Assembly (NCBI GenBank): GCA_905182985.1
Contig: CAJJDN010000057.1
Location: 262,106-326,105, forward strand
DNA from: Paramecium sonneborni
Lineage: Eukaryota; Ciliophora; Oligohymenophorea; Peniculida; Parameciidae
DNA length: 64,000 bases
Reading direction: 5' to 3'
This document shows positions 1 through 12,501 of this stretch, piece by piece (positions within the stretch are counted from its first letter, which is position 1; each line of letters opens with the position of its first letter). The translations under genes and the position numbers were made by a program. The notes beneath the pieces were generated by a model. That model worked only from the letters and a program-made list of their open reading frames with translations, did no database searches and was not told where the DNA came from.

Positions 1-1167
1 TTCTTATCCATCAATAGAGTCTAAATGATCTTAATCATGATTTAGTAATTTTATGGCACTAACTCTTGGATGCAATATAAGAGCAACATTAATAACTTTA
101 AGATGAATTGGAATAATAATTCTTATTTTAGATGATCTAAAGATGGTAAAATTGTGTTCTTTTAAATAAATCTGAAGTTAAATAATTAGACTAAGTTCAA
201 TAATAAGGTAGATACAACCATGAGTTTGCAAAACTGAAGAGAAATTAATAAAGATCTTAAAAAATAGATGGAATAAAATAAATCGAATTGCTGCAACCTT
301 TTAATTTAGACCCATATATATTTAAATATACTTGTATTAAGAATGGATTTTTATAGAAGCCTTTAAATTCTTTTGTTCATTATGTTGTTCTAGTTCATGG
401 ATACTAAGGTAATTCATATAACATGAGATACTGGAAATATATATTGGCTCTTCGTTTTAAGGAAAAAATAAGATTCATATGTCCAACATATAATGATGAC
501 AATAAACCAATATAAGTACAAGCTAAAATACTTGCTGATTATGTTAATAATTACATAAGTGAGGAAAATATGATAAATTTTAGATTGTCATTTATTGGTC
601 ATTCTCTTGGAGGAGTTGTTATTAGAGCAGCACTTCCTGAATTAAGTAAATTTAACTAATTTATGCATACTTATATGAGTCTTGCATCTCCTCATTGTGG
701 ATATGCTTCATCTCAAAGTTTTTTAGTTGATGCTGGATTGATTTTATTCTAAACATGGAATTCATCTAAGACACTCGAAGAATTAAGTTAAAGAGATCAT
801 AAAGATGTTAAAAATACTTATATCTATAATTTGAGTTAAATAGATGGACTTAATTGGTTCAATAATGTTGTTGTCTTTTCTTCATTTTAAGATTTTTTTG
901 TGCCTTACAATTCTGCCTTAATTTAGAAAATCGAAAATTCTAATGATCAAAGAGTTTAGGTACACAATGAAATTGTTGAGAATATTTTATCTAAGTGTGG
1001 TAAAATTGTTAGATATGACATCAATTTTTTATTAAACAAAAAGTAAATTTATCTGTTATAATAGAAAATTGGATTAATTTATAGGAAGAGCAGCTCACAT
1101 TGAGTTCATTGACAATTTAGCATTCGTAAAAATGTTTGTTTATTTGCAGGATGAATATTTTCATTGA
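1..1167 (+). CDS. FAM135/DUF676-type serine esterase (lipase-like), 3' part
   Basis: The reading frame is already open at base 1, so the 5' end lies outside the window. The visible part is an alpha/beta-hydrolase of the DUF676/FAM135 type. The first strand and oxyanion region read VVLVHGYQGNSYNMR (about 390-428), the nucleophile elbow is FIGHSLGGVV (about 591-620, Ser in GHSLG), and the family's C-terminal GRAAHIEF is at about 1081-1104. A 22-nt intron at 1043-1064 (GTA...TAG) is needed to reach GRAAHIEF in frame. The TGA stop is at 1165-1167. Many Gln codons are TAA or TAG. The substrate is unknown; family members are predicted lipid esterases. Family call sure, function inferred. Confidence 0.85.
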
Positions 1168-1884
1168 ATAAATATAATACATAAATTGAAATCGTTTATC
1201 TAATGTATAACAAATCATATCATGTACCCAAAATAAAGATGAGATTATAATAAATAAAAAAGAATCAAGTAAACTCATAAACTCTATACATAATATAATG
1301 ATCGGAAATGTAATTATTTATAATTTATAATAAGTAATTAGGATTTAATATTATAAATAGAATTTACAATTTTGGGATACTGGCCTTTATAAATTCTTGT
1401 AAATTATGCTTACATATTTTATAATTATAATAATTAAATAATAAATTAGATTGATGTTTTTGGATTTTTTCTTACTGTTTTCAATGTATAACCAAGGCAA
1501 TATATATTTAGAAAAGCTTTATAAACTACAAAGTTCATTTGATTATTTAATTTGCTGTAATCGATATTGTTAAGGAAAAGGGATTGTAAATTATATTAAA
1601 ATAGATCAAACTAATTTTAGCTTGTGAAAAATTGTAACTTTGAATTATTATCAATGCTCTTTTAAAATATTAAGACTCTTCAATTTTATAAAATATGTAA
1701 ATTTTTAAGAGAAGCTCTAACTAAAAGAAAATTGAATAGAGAAATTCTTAATATAAAATAGAGGAAAAGAGAATTATGGAAATTTGTATAAAAATTAATT
1801 GATTAAAATAAATATTTTAAAAGTTTTGGTTTGCATTAACTGATAATGCATTTTAATTTATTATTTATTTTTTTACAATATAAA
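1168..1884. other. Intergenic, no gene recognised
   Basis: About 0.7 kb of AT-rich DNA between the lipase stop and the EF-hand start. I see short open stretches in several frames but none with a conserved motif or convincing splice structure. It should hold the 3' end of the lipase mRNA and the promoter of the EF-hand gene. Confidence 0.5.
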
Positions 1885-2438
1885 ATGTCTATTAATATGG
1901 ATGATCTAAAAAAAGTAAATGTCGATACACTTACAGCAAAAGAGAAACAGAAATGTTATGAAGCTTTTGTTGCATTTGATAAAAATGTGTCTGGTTATAT
2001 TGAAAAAGATGAATTAAGAGCAGTTTTAGAAGGTAGACATTATTAAAAGGTTAGAAATGGGATAGAAGCCAACAGAAGAGGAATTAATAAAAATGATAAA
2101 TGAAGTTGATGTATCTGGAAGAGGAGCAATAAGCAAAGAGGATTTCTTAAAAATAATAGCTTATCATAAAATGATATTATAGACGAGTGATGAGGAAGAC
2201 ATAAGTAAATGTGATTAGAATTATTAGAACTTGCATTTATAGCATTAGGAGGAAATGAAGATAAATCTGGATCTGTGGATAGATAAAAACTAATTAATGT
2301 TATATAAAATGAGTTTAATCTTTCAATAGATTTAAATGTAATAAATAGTAAATATGAAATAAGCGATTGATTAAAGAGTTATCTCCAAACCAAAATGAAT
2401 TGAAATATGAAGATTTTCGTAATTTACTGTAAAACTGA
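1885..2438 (+). CDS. EF-hand calcium-binding protein (calmodulin/centrin-like)
   Basis: About 160 residues after removing three introns: 2033-2054 (22 nt), 2211-2233 (23 nt) and one of 26 nt near 2338-2363 that ends AAG. The first EF loop reads FDKNVSGYIEKDEL (about 1975-2013), the second VDVSGRGAISKEDF, and the third EDKSGSVDRQKL. The fourth is reduced to a helix, KYEDFRNLL. Loops two and three have substitutions at calcium-ligand positions, so perhaps only the first binds calcium well. The ATG at 1885 (MSINMDDLKK) is preferred over the in-frame ATG at 1846, which would add a Phe-rich stretch that looks like leader DNA. It belongs to the large ciliate calmodulin-like/centrin group. The exact partner is unknown. 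Confidence 0.8.
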
Positions 2439-2599
2439 ATTATCTGATTATATAATATAAATACAATGAGTTCAAAGATATTGAATATTATGATATTCAA
2501 AAGTTCTAGAAATAATGATAATAACTAAAATAATGGTTGTAATAATAAGACCTTAATTATACATAAATTATGCTTAAATTAATTTGATATAAATAATAG

Positions 2600-5500
2600 T
2601 CAACTAAACATGTATTGTTCTTCTTCAATAATGAAATCTCCAATGTTAGGAGTAAACTATTTTAAGTAATCATAAGTAAATTTAGAAGGTTTCCATATTT
2701 TAATCATTCTATCTTGTCCACCACTAACAATAAGTGAGGTATCATTGATAATATTAAGAGAATTAATTTATTACACAGATGCACTAATATCACTAACAAG
2801 ATAAAATTTATTTTCGCTGATTCTTGAAGCCTTAATTTATCCATCTTTACATCCTGTATACATGACTTTAAGATTTTTGTCAACTAAAAATATATAATAA
2901 ATATATAATACTAGCCATAGTCAATATTGAATCTTTATGAATATCAGAATTAGCTTACCCTTATTATCCATTAACTTAATTCCACATTCTCAATCCTTTA
3001 CCAAATGAACAACTAACGATCCAATTATCTAATAAACCAACTCCAGTAACTTTATCATAATGAGGAGGAGTCATTTAAGCAATCTAACCATATTTATTAC
3101 TATTAATCATCATTTTTCTCACATTATGATTGAAAGTACCCCAAATCAATTCTTAAGTTTAATCAGACTATTGTAAACACATCACATCACTTGATTTTTC
3201 GAATTCATGAATTTAACTTAAAAAATATTACAATACTTATTATACTTATTTGATCTTGCATCCCAAACATTCATTGCATAATTAATTCCTTTACCTCCTG
3301 CTACTAATAAACCATTATGTCGAGTCATTACTCTTATTTCTTCAATTGATGATTTTAAAACACTCTGTAATTAAAATGAAGTCACATCATACAAAGATAT
3401 TTAAGAACCATGAGATACTGCTATTGCATTTCTCTCTGGCCAATGACAAATTGATTTTACATGGGTATTTGCATCCAAAGATATTATATGACTTTATGCA
3501 TCCATATCCCATATCTTTACAGATCTAAATGCACTTGAACATAACAGATTTTACATTGTATATACACATAATATTGGATTCTCATGACCAGGTATCGATT
3601 TTATTATACTATTTTTATTATTATTATTATTTATTACTCATATCTTAATTCTTATTCTTCTTATGCTTAACTAAATTAATCTGTATATCCCTCTCTCTCT
3701 GATTTACATCCTTTTGCTACTTTAAAAGCTGAATTTTATATATATGGCTTTTAAAAACTTAAATTTAATGATAACTCCTTTTATTTTGTTCTTTCTAACT
3801 TATATGCATCTCTTATTTATTGATAACTTTAACTCTGTGGAAGTTAAACTTAATCACTTAAACCTATACATTTATCTTTCTAAACTTTATTTATATGCTC
3901 TGTATAGAACTTCTTATAGTAATCCAAATCAGATATCATATTTTTATTTTCATTTTATAAAAACTAATACTTTCTTTTCTAATCGTTTAATTGTTTTCTA
4001 AGTTCCAAAGCATCACTAGGTTAAGAAGTTACTTGCTATTTTACAATCTTCTTCTTAAATGTTGGAGAATTACAATTAATCTCTTATAATGGTTTTTATA
4101 ATTGTTATTGTAATTCTTATACTATCTGCTAAAATTCTTCATTTTATTAACTAAAATTCTGCATTTATAAATGATCTTTTATCCAATTATCAATCACATA
4201 TTTAAATGATCTTATACACCAATTTGGTAGTTCTCTTAGTTCAGAATTTGTTAAAAAATTTGTATAAATTTCATTACAATTATTGCAACTCTTTCTTAAT
4301 TACTCTATTTTATGTAATTAATAATCTATAGTCTCATTTATGTTTTCTCTTATTATTATTATATCACTCAATTCCAATTCTATTTAATTTAAACTATTTC
4401 TATTATTCTAGTCATATGATATTTGTTCCCTTTTAATTTATAATAAACAAATTTTCTGTTCAATTTAGTTAAGTTCTTCCTATAATTATTCTAACTTTAT
4501 AATTTCTCTTTTTATTTATAATTCTGCCTATCCTCCACATATCATTTATGAAAATAAAGATTCTATCTATTTTTCCATCTAATCATAAGCTTAAACTTTC
4601 TAAGATTTTTTAAATGAATGTGCTGTCCCCTTATCTATTACTTTCTCATTTCTTTATTTTAATATTTCATCCTCTTTTCTCCTAAGAAGTACTTCTTTTT
4701 TACAATTTTCATTTTTCAATTTACTCAATGCAGCATCTTGTTAGATTTTAAGCTTTTTAATTAAAATCAATTCTTTTTATTTTTCCTCCTTATCTTTAAT
4801 ATACTTTTCATTATCTTATTTCATTTTCTTTATCAATTCTACTTTTTATTTTTTCATTTTTTCTATGTTAACTTTTAAATCTTTAACCTAATTTTCCTAC
4901 TCTTCCAATCTCTTTTACATTTATCTCATATTTTATTCCTTCTATCTCATTTCAGCAATTTTAGATTCATACTCTTATAATTTAATTTTTAAATTATTCA
5001 ATTAAGTAGCATCTTATTTTTAATTAACTTATTTCATAAGTGATGTTTTTTATGCTTCTAAAACAGAAATTTGTTATTAAAATTCTTTTTTCATATCTTC
5101 AGCTAATTGCCTTTTAAGTTCGAAATTTCTTATTGTCATAACCTAAAGGTTACTTTCAAATTCTTCAATTTATAAATTAGTCTCTTTAATCATAGAATCA
5201 TTACAAATGACTTCCTCCTCACTTTCTGAATCTTAAGCTGGAGATTCAAAATTATCTTTAGTTTCTAATTTTTCAAGTTTCCTTTACAGAATCATTAATT
5301 CTTTCTATTTTTTACACAAGATGTATTGATCTCTGTGTGCATCCTATCCTAGTATTTAAAAAATAAAAACTACCTATAAAAGTTCATCTATTTCTTTTTA
5401 CATAGTTAAAATTTTATAATCTTTTTCTTTTGATTCCTATCTTAATTTATCAACTTCATCATACAAATCTTCAATTTCATCATCTTCATCATAATTAGTA

Positions 5501-7053
5501 AATGGTATACTAAATTTTTGAAGTATTCTAACATAAAAATTTGATTTACTTTTTTGCATCTGAAAATTGTTTAAAAATAATATCCTTTTTCTTTTTCAAA
5601 TTATGTAATTCTATTTCTAAATCATTTATTTATGATTATAATTTTTAAACCTCCTATTTATGTTAAGAACTTAGACGATCCCAAACAAGTAATGCTTATT
5701 TCTATTTTTAGATTATTTCTATATGTTCCTCACATGTATGAGGAATATTTGATGAATACTGAGAAACAGAAACTCTCTTTACTTAATCAAATTTAATTCC
5801 ATTTACTGAAAGGAGATCTTAAAATTATTTATTTTATTCAAGCAAAGATGCTATTTCTTATTTCAAACCCATGATTTAAATAGTATGAGGATCCTAATAA
5901 TTGTATACTTAAATATATATACTCTATTTTAAGTAGGTTTATTTTAAATTTCTCTAGCTCTTGAAGCATATTTAAGTGTATTCAAAGTTTCTTCATAATT
6001 ACTTTCTGCAGGAGACACACAAGCTATCATGCATGTATTTGAATTACCTCCCAAAGAATCTTATAATATTCTATTATTATTATTATTCAATATATAAATA
6101 CCTCGTTAATTTACTTTCTCTATATGGAATATGAGTTTGACTCTTCTTTTTCTAATCACTCAATGTCTTTATTACATTACCCAATACTAAAAGACTCTAA
6201 TTTATATTGATTCCTTCTTCCATTGTTTTCCCTTATGCCAAAGTCTTCTTTAATCTTTCACTTCCTGCTAGATCTACAAAATGAAATTTAGCATTCAAAG
6301 TTCCATCTTCAGAATCATCCTTAGGATTTATTTTAAAATAGATTGTAAAAATTGCATGTGATCTAGAACTTGTCATATTCATTTATGTTGCTGCTGTTGT
6401 ACGATGAGCAGCTCCTCTATTTAATACTTAAAGCATTTCATTTGGATTATTTACTAATATTGTAGTTAAATTTAATATCGTTATTGTACGGTCTTTTTCC
6501 TCTCTTATTGTAGGCTAACTAGATATTGATGTTTCTAACAAGAGATCAATTATTTATTCGTTATATAATTCCAAATATGAACAAGAAATCAAAATTTCTT
6601 ATTCTATTTTTTCAATCTCTTCAAAAATTTATGTAATTACTCTTGGAATCATTCCCATGTTTATTTTATCTTCAATAATTATTTACTATACTTGTCTATT
6701 GATCTATTCCTGTTGTACCCATTGTATGTGTTTTCCCTGAACCTGTCTAACCATAAGCAAGAATTGTACTATTATAACCTTCAAAACATCTCTAAACCAA
6801 ATTACTCACACACCTTTTATCATAATTATCATTTATTATACTTTCTATAAACTAAGTCTTGAGATGCATTTTAGTCAAAAACATAATCAAATGTAAATAA
6901 ACGAGCACTTTGTAAAAGGGTTACTTATTTTTCAGATGTTTCCAAACATACACCTTCTTTCTATTTCAATTCCTTTTCATTGAAGGGTCTAACTCTAATT
7001 GCTACTTAAACATTAAGTTATGGAGGGATTTATTAATGTAATTCAACTTCCAT
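2600..7053 (-). CDS. Kinesin with N-terminal motor, long coiled coil and C-terminal WD40 repeats (kinesin-4/KIF21-like)
   Basis: Plus-end-directed type motor protein. It starts at 7053 (MEVELHQQIPPQLNVQVAIR, then VRPFN). The P-loop [14 protein letters not shown] is at about 6760-6715, switch I SSRSH at about 6375, switch [10 protein letters not shown] at about 6270, and [12 protein letters not shown] near 6030-6010. The stretch from about 5.4 to 3.75 kb reads as heptad-rich, Glu/Lys/Gln-rich coiled coil. From about 3.6 kb to the TGA at 2600 there are WD40 blades ([11 protein letters not shown], then SVKIWDMDA, and finally [10 protein letters not shown]). The motor-coil-propeller order is that of KIF21. 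Several small introns are present, for example 5528-5549 (22 nt) and one of 31 nt near 6070-6100. Not every intron was placed, so the protein length is approximate. Likely role: ciliary or cortical microtubule motor or length regulator (inferred). Confidence 0.85.
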
Positions 7054-8377
7054 TTTAAATTTAAATTATATAATTATACAATTTATTTAAGTTTGAATTT
7101 TATCATCTAACTTCGATCAAAATTTTTGTAATTCTACCTACTAATTTTTAATTCACTTTTTTTTATTTCTTAATAATTTTTACCTAATCCTCAATGTACA
7201 TAACCTATATTATTTTTTAAAACATATTTTCCTAAATTTAAATCACAAAAATTAATTCATAATTCTTTATAAAATATTTATCATTGTCATTTATTTCATT
7301 ACCATTTTATTTATCAATGCACTAAATGTTTTAACCATTTTTTTAAATAATATCTATCAATTTCCTATCAATAATTCGAAAATTAACTAACCAAATAAGG
7401 TAACGAAAATTAAATTATTGTATATAAATGAAATATATTATATTATTTCAGTCATGTTATAACAGATCAAAATCAAAATCCTATATAGATAACAAAATTA
7501 TTTAATCTTCTTTAAATTATGTAAAGTTTATTTAAAAATAAAGATAATATAACTGTGGCTATCAATATGAAATAATTATGAAGGATAACTTGGAAATGAA
7601 AAATATATTACATTAAGAGATTTAGATGAATACGAATAGTAACGAAAACGCGTATAAGATTTAATTATCTCATAAATAAAAAATACAATCTTAAATAAAA
7701 TTTGGAACTATTGTAAGAAATATTATTAAGAAGATTCATTCAATAATAAATTTTTACAAATAAATGGATAATTTTTTGAGAATTGTATTTTATTTCAAAT
7801 TATTTATCCAATTTTTTTAGTTAAATTTATTCTGAAATGAGTTTATTATTTTTAAGTTACTTCAATATTACTATTATAATTATTTCTTGTAAAAGTAAAA
7901 TTAAGATCTTTAATCAAAATTAAAACAATTTTTGGATTTCTAAAAAAGAAACCTTAATATAATTTACATTTATTTTGTTTGAAATAAAAGTATAAAATAT
8001 TCTATGTAATTTAATTTATTGATTATAATGGCTATTAATTTTGAATAAATTTTATTTACACAAAAGATTAAATTAAAAATACATGTATAAAATTTTAGGT
8101 TATCAAAGAATAAATTAAACAATTTTGGTCAGTAAATATATATTAAAAAATCTAATTAAATAAATATATTCTAATTAAGTTAATCATTGAAAAAGTATGT
8201 ATTAATAAAAATACCTATGATAGATTAATAAATGAATTTGTATGATAAATTAATTTTGAGAAAAAAGACAAATGAAATGTAAGAAATAAAAGAAAATGAT
8301 GAGATAATATAAATTATGAATATAATATAAATAAAAAATATGATTTTATATACGAGAGAAATATTTTTAAAATTTAA
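7054..8377. other. Long divergent spacer between kinesin and PP6
   Basis: 1.3 kb separating two divergent start codons, long for this genome. It is extremely AT-rich. An open stretch at about 7565-7860 reads as GNEKYITLRDLDEYEQQ and continues, but has no in-frame ATG and meets TGA on both sides. I do not call it a gene. No RNA gene or repeat was recognised. Confidence 0.45.
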
Positions 8378-9363
8378 ATGGATATCGATAAATACTTAGA
8401 AACTCTGAAAAATGCTCGTTGTTTGCCTGAGAGAGATGTAAGGTTGGTTTGTGAGCATGCAAAAGAGATTTTTATAGAGGAATCAAATGTACATTAAGTG
8501 AAAGCTCCAGTAATAATTTGTGGAGACATTCATGGACAGTTTTTTGATTTATTAGAATTATTCAGTAAAGGTGGATAGATTCCAAATGCCAATTATATAT
8601 TTATAGGAGATTTTGTAGATCGTGGGTATAATAGTTTTTGATAGTAGATACAATTCTGTAGAGACATTTGAATATTTGCTTTGTTTAAAACTTAAATATC
8701 CAGAAAATATAACATTATTGAGAGGAAATCATGAATCTAGATAAATTACTTAAGTTTATGGTTTTTATGATGAAATAGTAAGAAAGTATGGGAATGCAAA
8801 TCCTTGGCGATACTTTACAGATGTTTTTGATTATCTTCCATTAGGAGCTTTAGTAGATGGAAAAGTATTATGTGTTCATGGAGGTCTTTCTCCAGAATTA
8901 AGGACAATTGATTAAATAAGAACAATAGGTAATATGAATAATAATAATTCTATAATAGACCGCAAAACAGAGATTCCTCATGAAGGTCCATTTTGTGATT
9001 TAATGTGGTCAGATCCAGAAGAAGTAGATACTTGGGCACTTAATACAAGAGGAGCAGGTTGGATTTTTGGTAAAAAAGTCACACATGATTTTAATCATAT
9101 TAATGGTTTAGAATTAATTGCTCGTGCACATTAATTAGTTTAAGATGGTTATTAATATTGGTTTGAAGTATAAGAATTATAAATTATAAAAGGAATAACT
9201 AGTTACTGTATGGTCAGCACCAAATTATTGTTATAGATGTGGTAATTCAGCATCTATGCTTTCTCTTGATGATAATTTAAAAAGAGATTTTGTTATGTTT
9301 AAAGAAGTTCCAGAATCTGCTGCTAGTCAACCACCTAAAAATGTTTTACCATATTTCTTATGA
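8378..9363 (+). CDS. PPP6C: PP6-type serine/threonine protein phosphatase catalytic subunit
   Basis: 302 residues, against 305 for human PP6. All PPP metal and catalytic motifs are present: GDIHGQF (about 8521-8541), [10 protein letters not shown] split by an intron, [12 protein letters not shown], and CVHGGLSP. The C-terminus ends in PYFL, the methylatable tail of the PP2A/PP4/PP6 group. RGAGWIFG and [15 protein letters not shown] match PP6/Sit4 better than PP2A or PP4. Introns are 8626-8647 (22 nt), 8929-8958 (30 nt) and 9168-9192 (25 nt, AAG acceptor). Cytosolic phosphatase that in other eukaryotes acts with SAPS subunits in cell-cycle control. Start: first [23 protein letters not shown], which aligns with the N-terminus of the family. 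Confidence 0.93.
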
Positions 9364-9392
9364 AATATTTAATGAAATTTAAAATACAATAT

Positions 9393-11450
9393 TCACTTTA
9401 ACTTTTCTAAATCTTTTCTTATTTACTCATTTTAAGGATCTAATTTTAAAGCTTCTTATAAATCACATTTAGCATGATAAATCTAATTCTATTTTACATA
9501 TGCATTTGATCTACGAACATAAAATCTTATTTAAAAGTCTTATAATTTATCTCTTTATTCCTTTGTAATCTTTTCGAAAGATAATATTCTTAAGTTATAT
9601 TTTTATGTAATACTTATTTTGTTAAATTTATATTATTTTTATTCCTCTTGTACATGAACCAATTATCTCATCAAATTAATTTAAAAAATAACAACAAATA
9701 CATCTATTTAATAATACAGCTAAGAAATCCATCAAATCTTCTTATGGATTTAATTTCTTGAGACATTCATTATACAATTCTAATGAATCTGAATACTTTT
9801 GTTATTTTAATCTCTCTGTTGCAATCTCTTTTAATTTAAGAACCTCTTATTTAATTAATTTATCTTAAATCTTATTCATAATACTTCTGGCTTCTGCATT
9901 TGTTTCATCAATAATTAATGCTTATTTAACTGTATTTAAAGCATCTTATTCTTAATTTAATTCAAATAAACAATTAGATTTTTTCATTAGATTTTTAAGT
10001 AAAAATTCATTACCAGCATATGAACTTTATATTCCAATATTAGGATTTAAATTAACATACTATAAAAAAGGTTTAACTTTTTGAATAGCTTTCTCAATAC
10101 TTTCCAAGGCTTTATTAGTTTAATTTAATTTCATATAAGCTAAACCCATATTACTTAGACTCAATTCATTTTCTTCATCATTCTAGAGAGATTTTAAATA
10201 CATTTCTATAGCTTTTTAATATTGAGAGGTTGTCATATATGCATCACCTTGATTTTTGTATTTATTAGAGTCAATTCTTTTTTAAATTATAACTTTGGCT
10301 TATTCTGGAATATTTCCATTCAAAGCTTCATCTAAATCACCTTTCCATGCTTAACATACTTTTAGTCTATTTAAACATTTATCATATAATTAATCTTTTT
10401 TATCCAAATTAATAATTGTTTAACAATCATCAATACATTCTTAGAAATTGAATAAAGCTAAATAACAAGCAGCTCTATTGGCAATACAAGTAAACATTTA
10501 ATTATCATATTTGAAAGCAGCTGAATAAGCATTAATGGCAGAATAATAATCTTTATTTTTAAAAAATTCATCAGCTTTATCTTTTAAGAAGAGAGGATTT
10601 TCTCTTTATTCAGTAATTGGAATATTTTTTTATCTAGGAACAGGAGCATCTTTGAAATGTTATTCTCTAGCAGCTAAATGAGGATATATTTTTTCTGTAA
10701 AAGTCATTTATACTGCAGCTGCTTTTCTTGGTTCTGGTATTGGACCTTTAGCTTACTTCTCTTATTTTTTAATATCCTCATTTGTAAAAATATCATTATT
10801 ATTTGAAATTGATTGTAATTATTTATTTGATGATTTTTATTTCTATTCTTATTATTATTCAAATTCTTCATATTATTTAATTTTTTCTTCTATTTACACT
10901 ACATCGTTTGAATTTTGAGATGGTGATTATTTCTATGTAAATTTAGAATCCTATCCAATTTAATTGTATAGATCAGAAATTGCCTCAGTTTTTTATTATT
11001 CCTACTTTTATATAATTAGATTTCTTTCACGATCATCAACTTTAATCTATTCTTTTGTTGCATGTTAATCAAATTGATGTTTGAGTTCTTCTTTTTATTT
11101 TTTTTAAGCTTGAATTTCTTAATCTTTTCTAAAAAATGCCTTAGATAATATGTTTAAGTTACATCCTTTCTTCTTTAAATTAATTCTTCTTTAGAAAATG
11201 ATGGACTCAATTAAGGCCATTTCCCAGGTTCCACTTTTATTAAAGTAACTTCAAGCACATCTGCTCCATATTTAATATTGCCTTCAAGTACAGGAAATAA
11301 TAAATCAATAGTTTTGGCAAATTTCTTATCAAGTACATTTACTTTAACAACTACATCTGCAACTTATATGTCAAGATTATCGCTTTTAGTATTTTTTATT
11401 TCAAAGCGTAATTTTATTTGATTATCATCCTAAAACCATTCATAGTTCAT
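9393..11450 (-). CDS. DNAAF4: DNAAF4/DYX1C1-like dynein axonemal assembly factor (CS domain + TPR)
   Basis: Co-chaperone for cytoplasmic pre-assembly of axonemal dyneins. The N-terminus is a p23-like CS domain (MNYEWFQDDNQIKLRFEI at 11450-11390; VVVKVNVLDKKF; KVEPGKWPQL). A charged coiled region follows, then the family's linker block, seen here as RKAAAVQMTFTEKIYPH (about 10720-10680) and equal to the FTPR-FPT segment of DYX1C1. C-terminal TPRs follow (DKADEFFKNKDYYSAINAYS at about 10580; NMGLAYMKLNQTNKALESI at about 10150; NECLKKLNPQEDLM). It ends with TGA at 9393. Some small introns were not placed, for example near 9600-9650 and 11150-11200. It faces PP6 tail to tail with a 29-bp gap. It is one of several ciliary genes in the window. 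Confidence 0.85.
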
Positions 11451-11811
11451 TATATAAATATTTAATTTTATTATAACACTAATTATTAATTTTACAACTT
11501 TACTAATAACATATACAATAAATTCTTTTAACTTTATCATATTATTTCTGTAGTGTTAAGAAACAATCTAGAGCAGACAGCAAAACTTATTTAGTTCTTT
11601 ACATTAAATATCAAAATTTAATAACTTATAAGGAGGCAATATATTATTAAGAAATAGTATAAGCAAAAAATTTGATGATAATTACAATTAAGATCAAAAT
11701 CTGCATATCATTTATAATTCAACAAAAAAATTAATAAAGTTGCTATCTACAGAATTAATTTAGTAATGGTTACCTCATAATAAATGTAATATTATCAATC
11801 AATTCTTAAAT
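11451..11811. other. Intergenic, nothing recognised
   Basis: About 360 bp upstream of DNAAF4 and downstream of the small unknown gene. AT-rich, with no motif recognised. Presumably holds the DNAAF4 promoter. Confidence 0.4.
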
Positions 11812-12322
11812 TCATTCGAAATAAGAAGAGATATTTTTTATGATTTTCCTTTTTATTTATGTAGTTGTTTATTATCTTTCTTTCTTTAGTACTTCTTCAA
11901 TTTATTCAATAATTTCTTTTTTTTTCTAAGCATTTATTTACAAAGGTTTAAATTTATATGAATTTACTTTCTTTCTACCTTTTCTACAGGTAATACTAAA
12001 TTTATTAATTCTTATTTCATTTCTATTATAATAATTAATTTAAATTTATATTTTTATACATTTATTATATTTATTCTACCTCTGGAAATTCAAACAAATC
12101 ATTTTTCAATCATTAATTTTCAACTTAGCTTTTCTTAAATACTTATTCATCCTCTAAAAGCGCCTAATCATATGTTCTTTTACCTATTATATAAAAATTT
12201 TTCTGCTATTTGCTAAATTCGTTTTCTTTCTTTTCAAAAAATATTCATAATCTACTTTTTTGCCCAAATAAATTCCTGTGTTCTTTTAACTTTCTTATTT
12301 TATTATTATTATTGTTATTCAT
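11812..12322 (-). CDS. Hypothetical small charged protein, exon structure unresolved
   Basis: Not recognised. The likely start at 12322 gives an Asn-run N-terminus (MNNNNNNKIRKLKEHRNLF). A 26-nt intron (GTAGATTATG...GAAAAG) then restores KKENEFSKQQKN and ALLEDEQVFKKSQ. The last exon reads KKKEIIEQIEEVLKKERQ and stops at 11812. Between these parts the frame meets TGA unless further introns are removed, and I could not place them all. It could be a real Lys/Glu/Gln-rich coiled protein or a decaying gene. The coding look of both ends is the main support. Confidence 0.35.
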
Positions 12323-12501
12323 TTTATTTTAGATTCTAATCAAATTTCTAAAGTCTTTGCTGATCAAATTTTTATTTATGAAAAGATTATTTTCCTAGGA
12401 GTTTATGTAGAAAATCGATATAAAGATGATTAAGTATGGATAACTGATCAAATAATATTCCTCAACCTTATTATTTTTAAATATAAAATATTATTAAATA
12501 A

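Noticed and set aside
3346..3528. Plus-strand frame of 60 codons within the kinesin gene
   Set aside because: It is the complement of WD40 coding sequence on the other strand.
3744..4001. Plus-strand 85-codon frame inside the kinesin coiled coil
   Set aside because: Its hydrophobic look arises from reading Lys/Glu/Gln-rich coiled-coil codons backwards.
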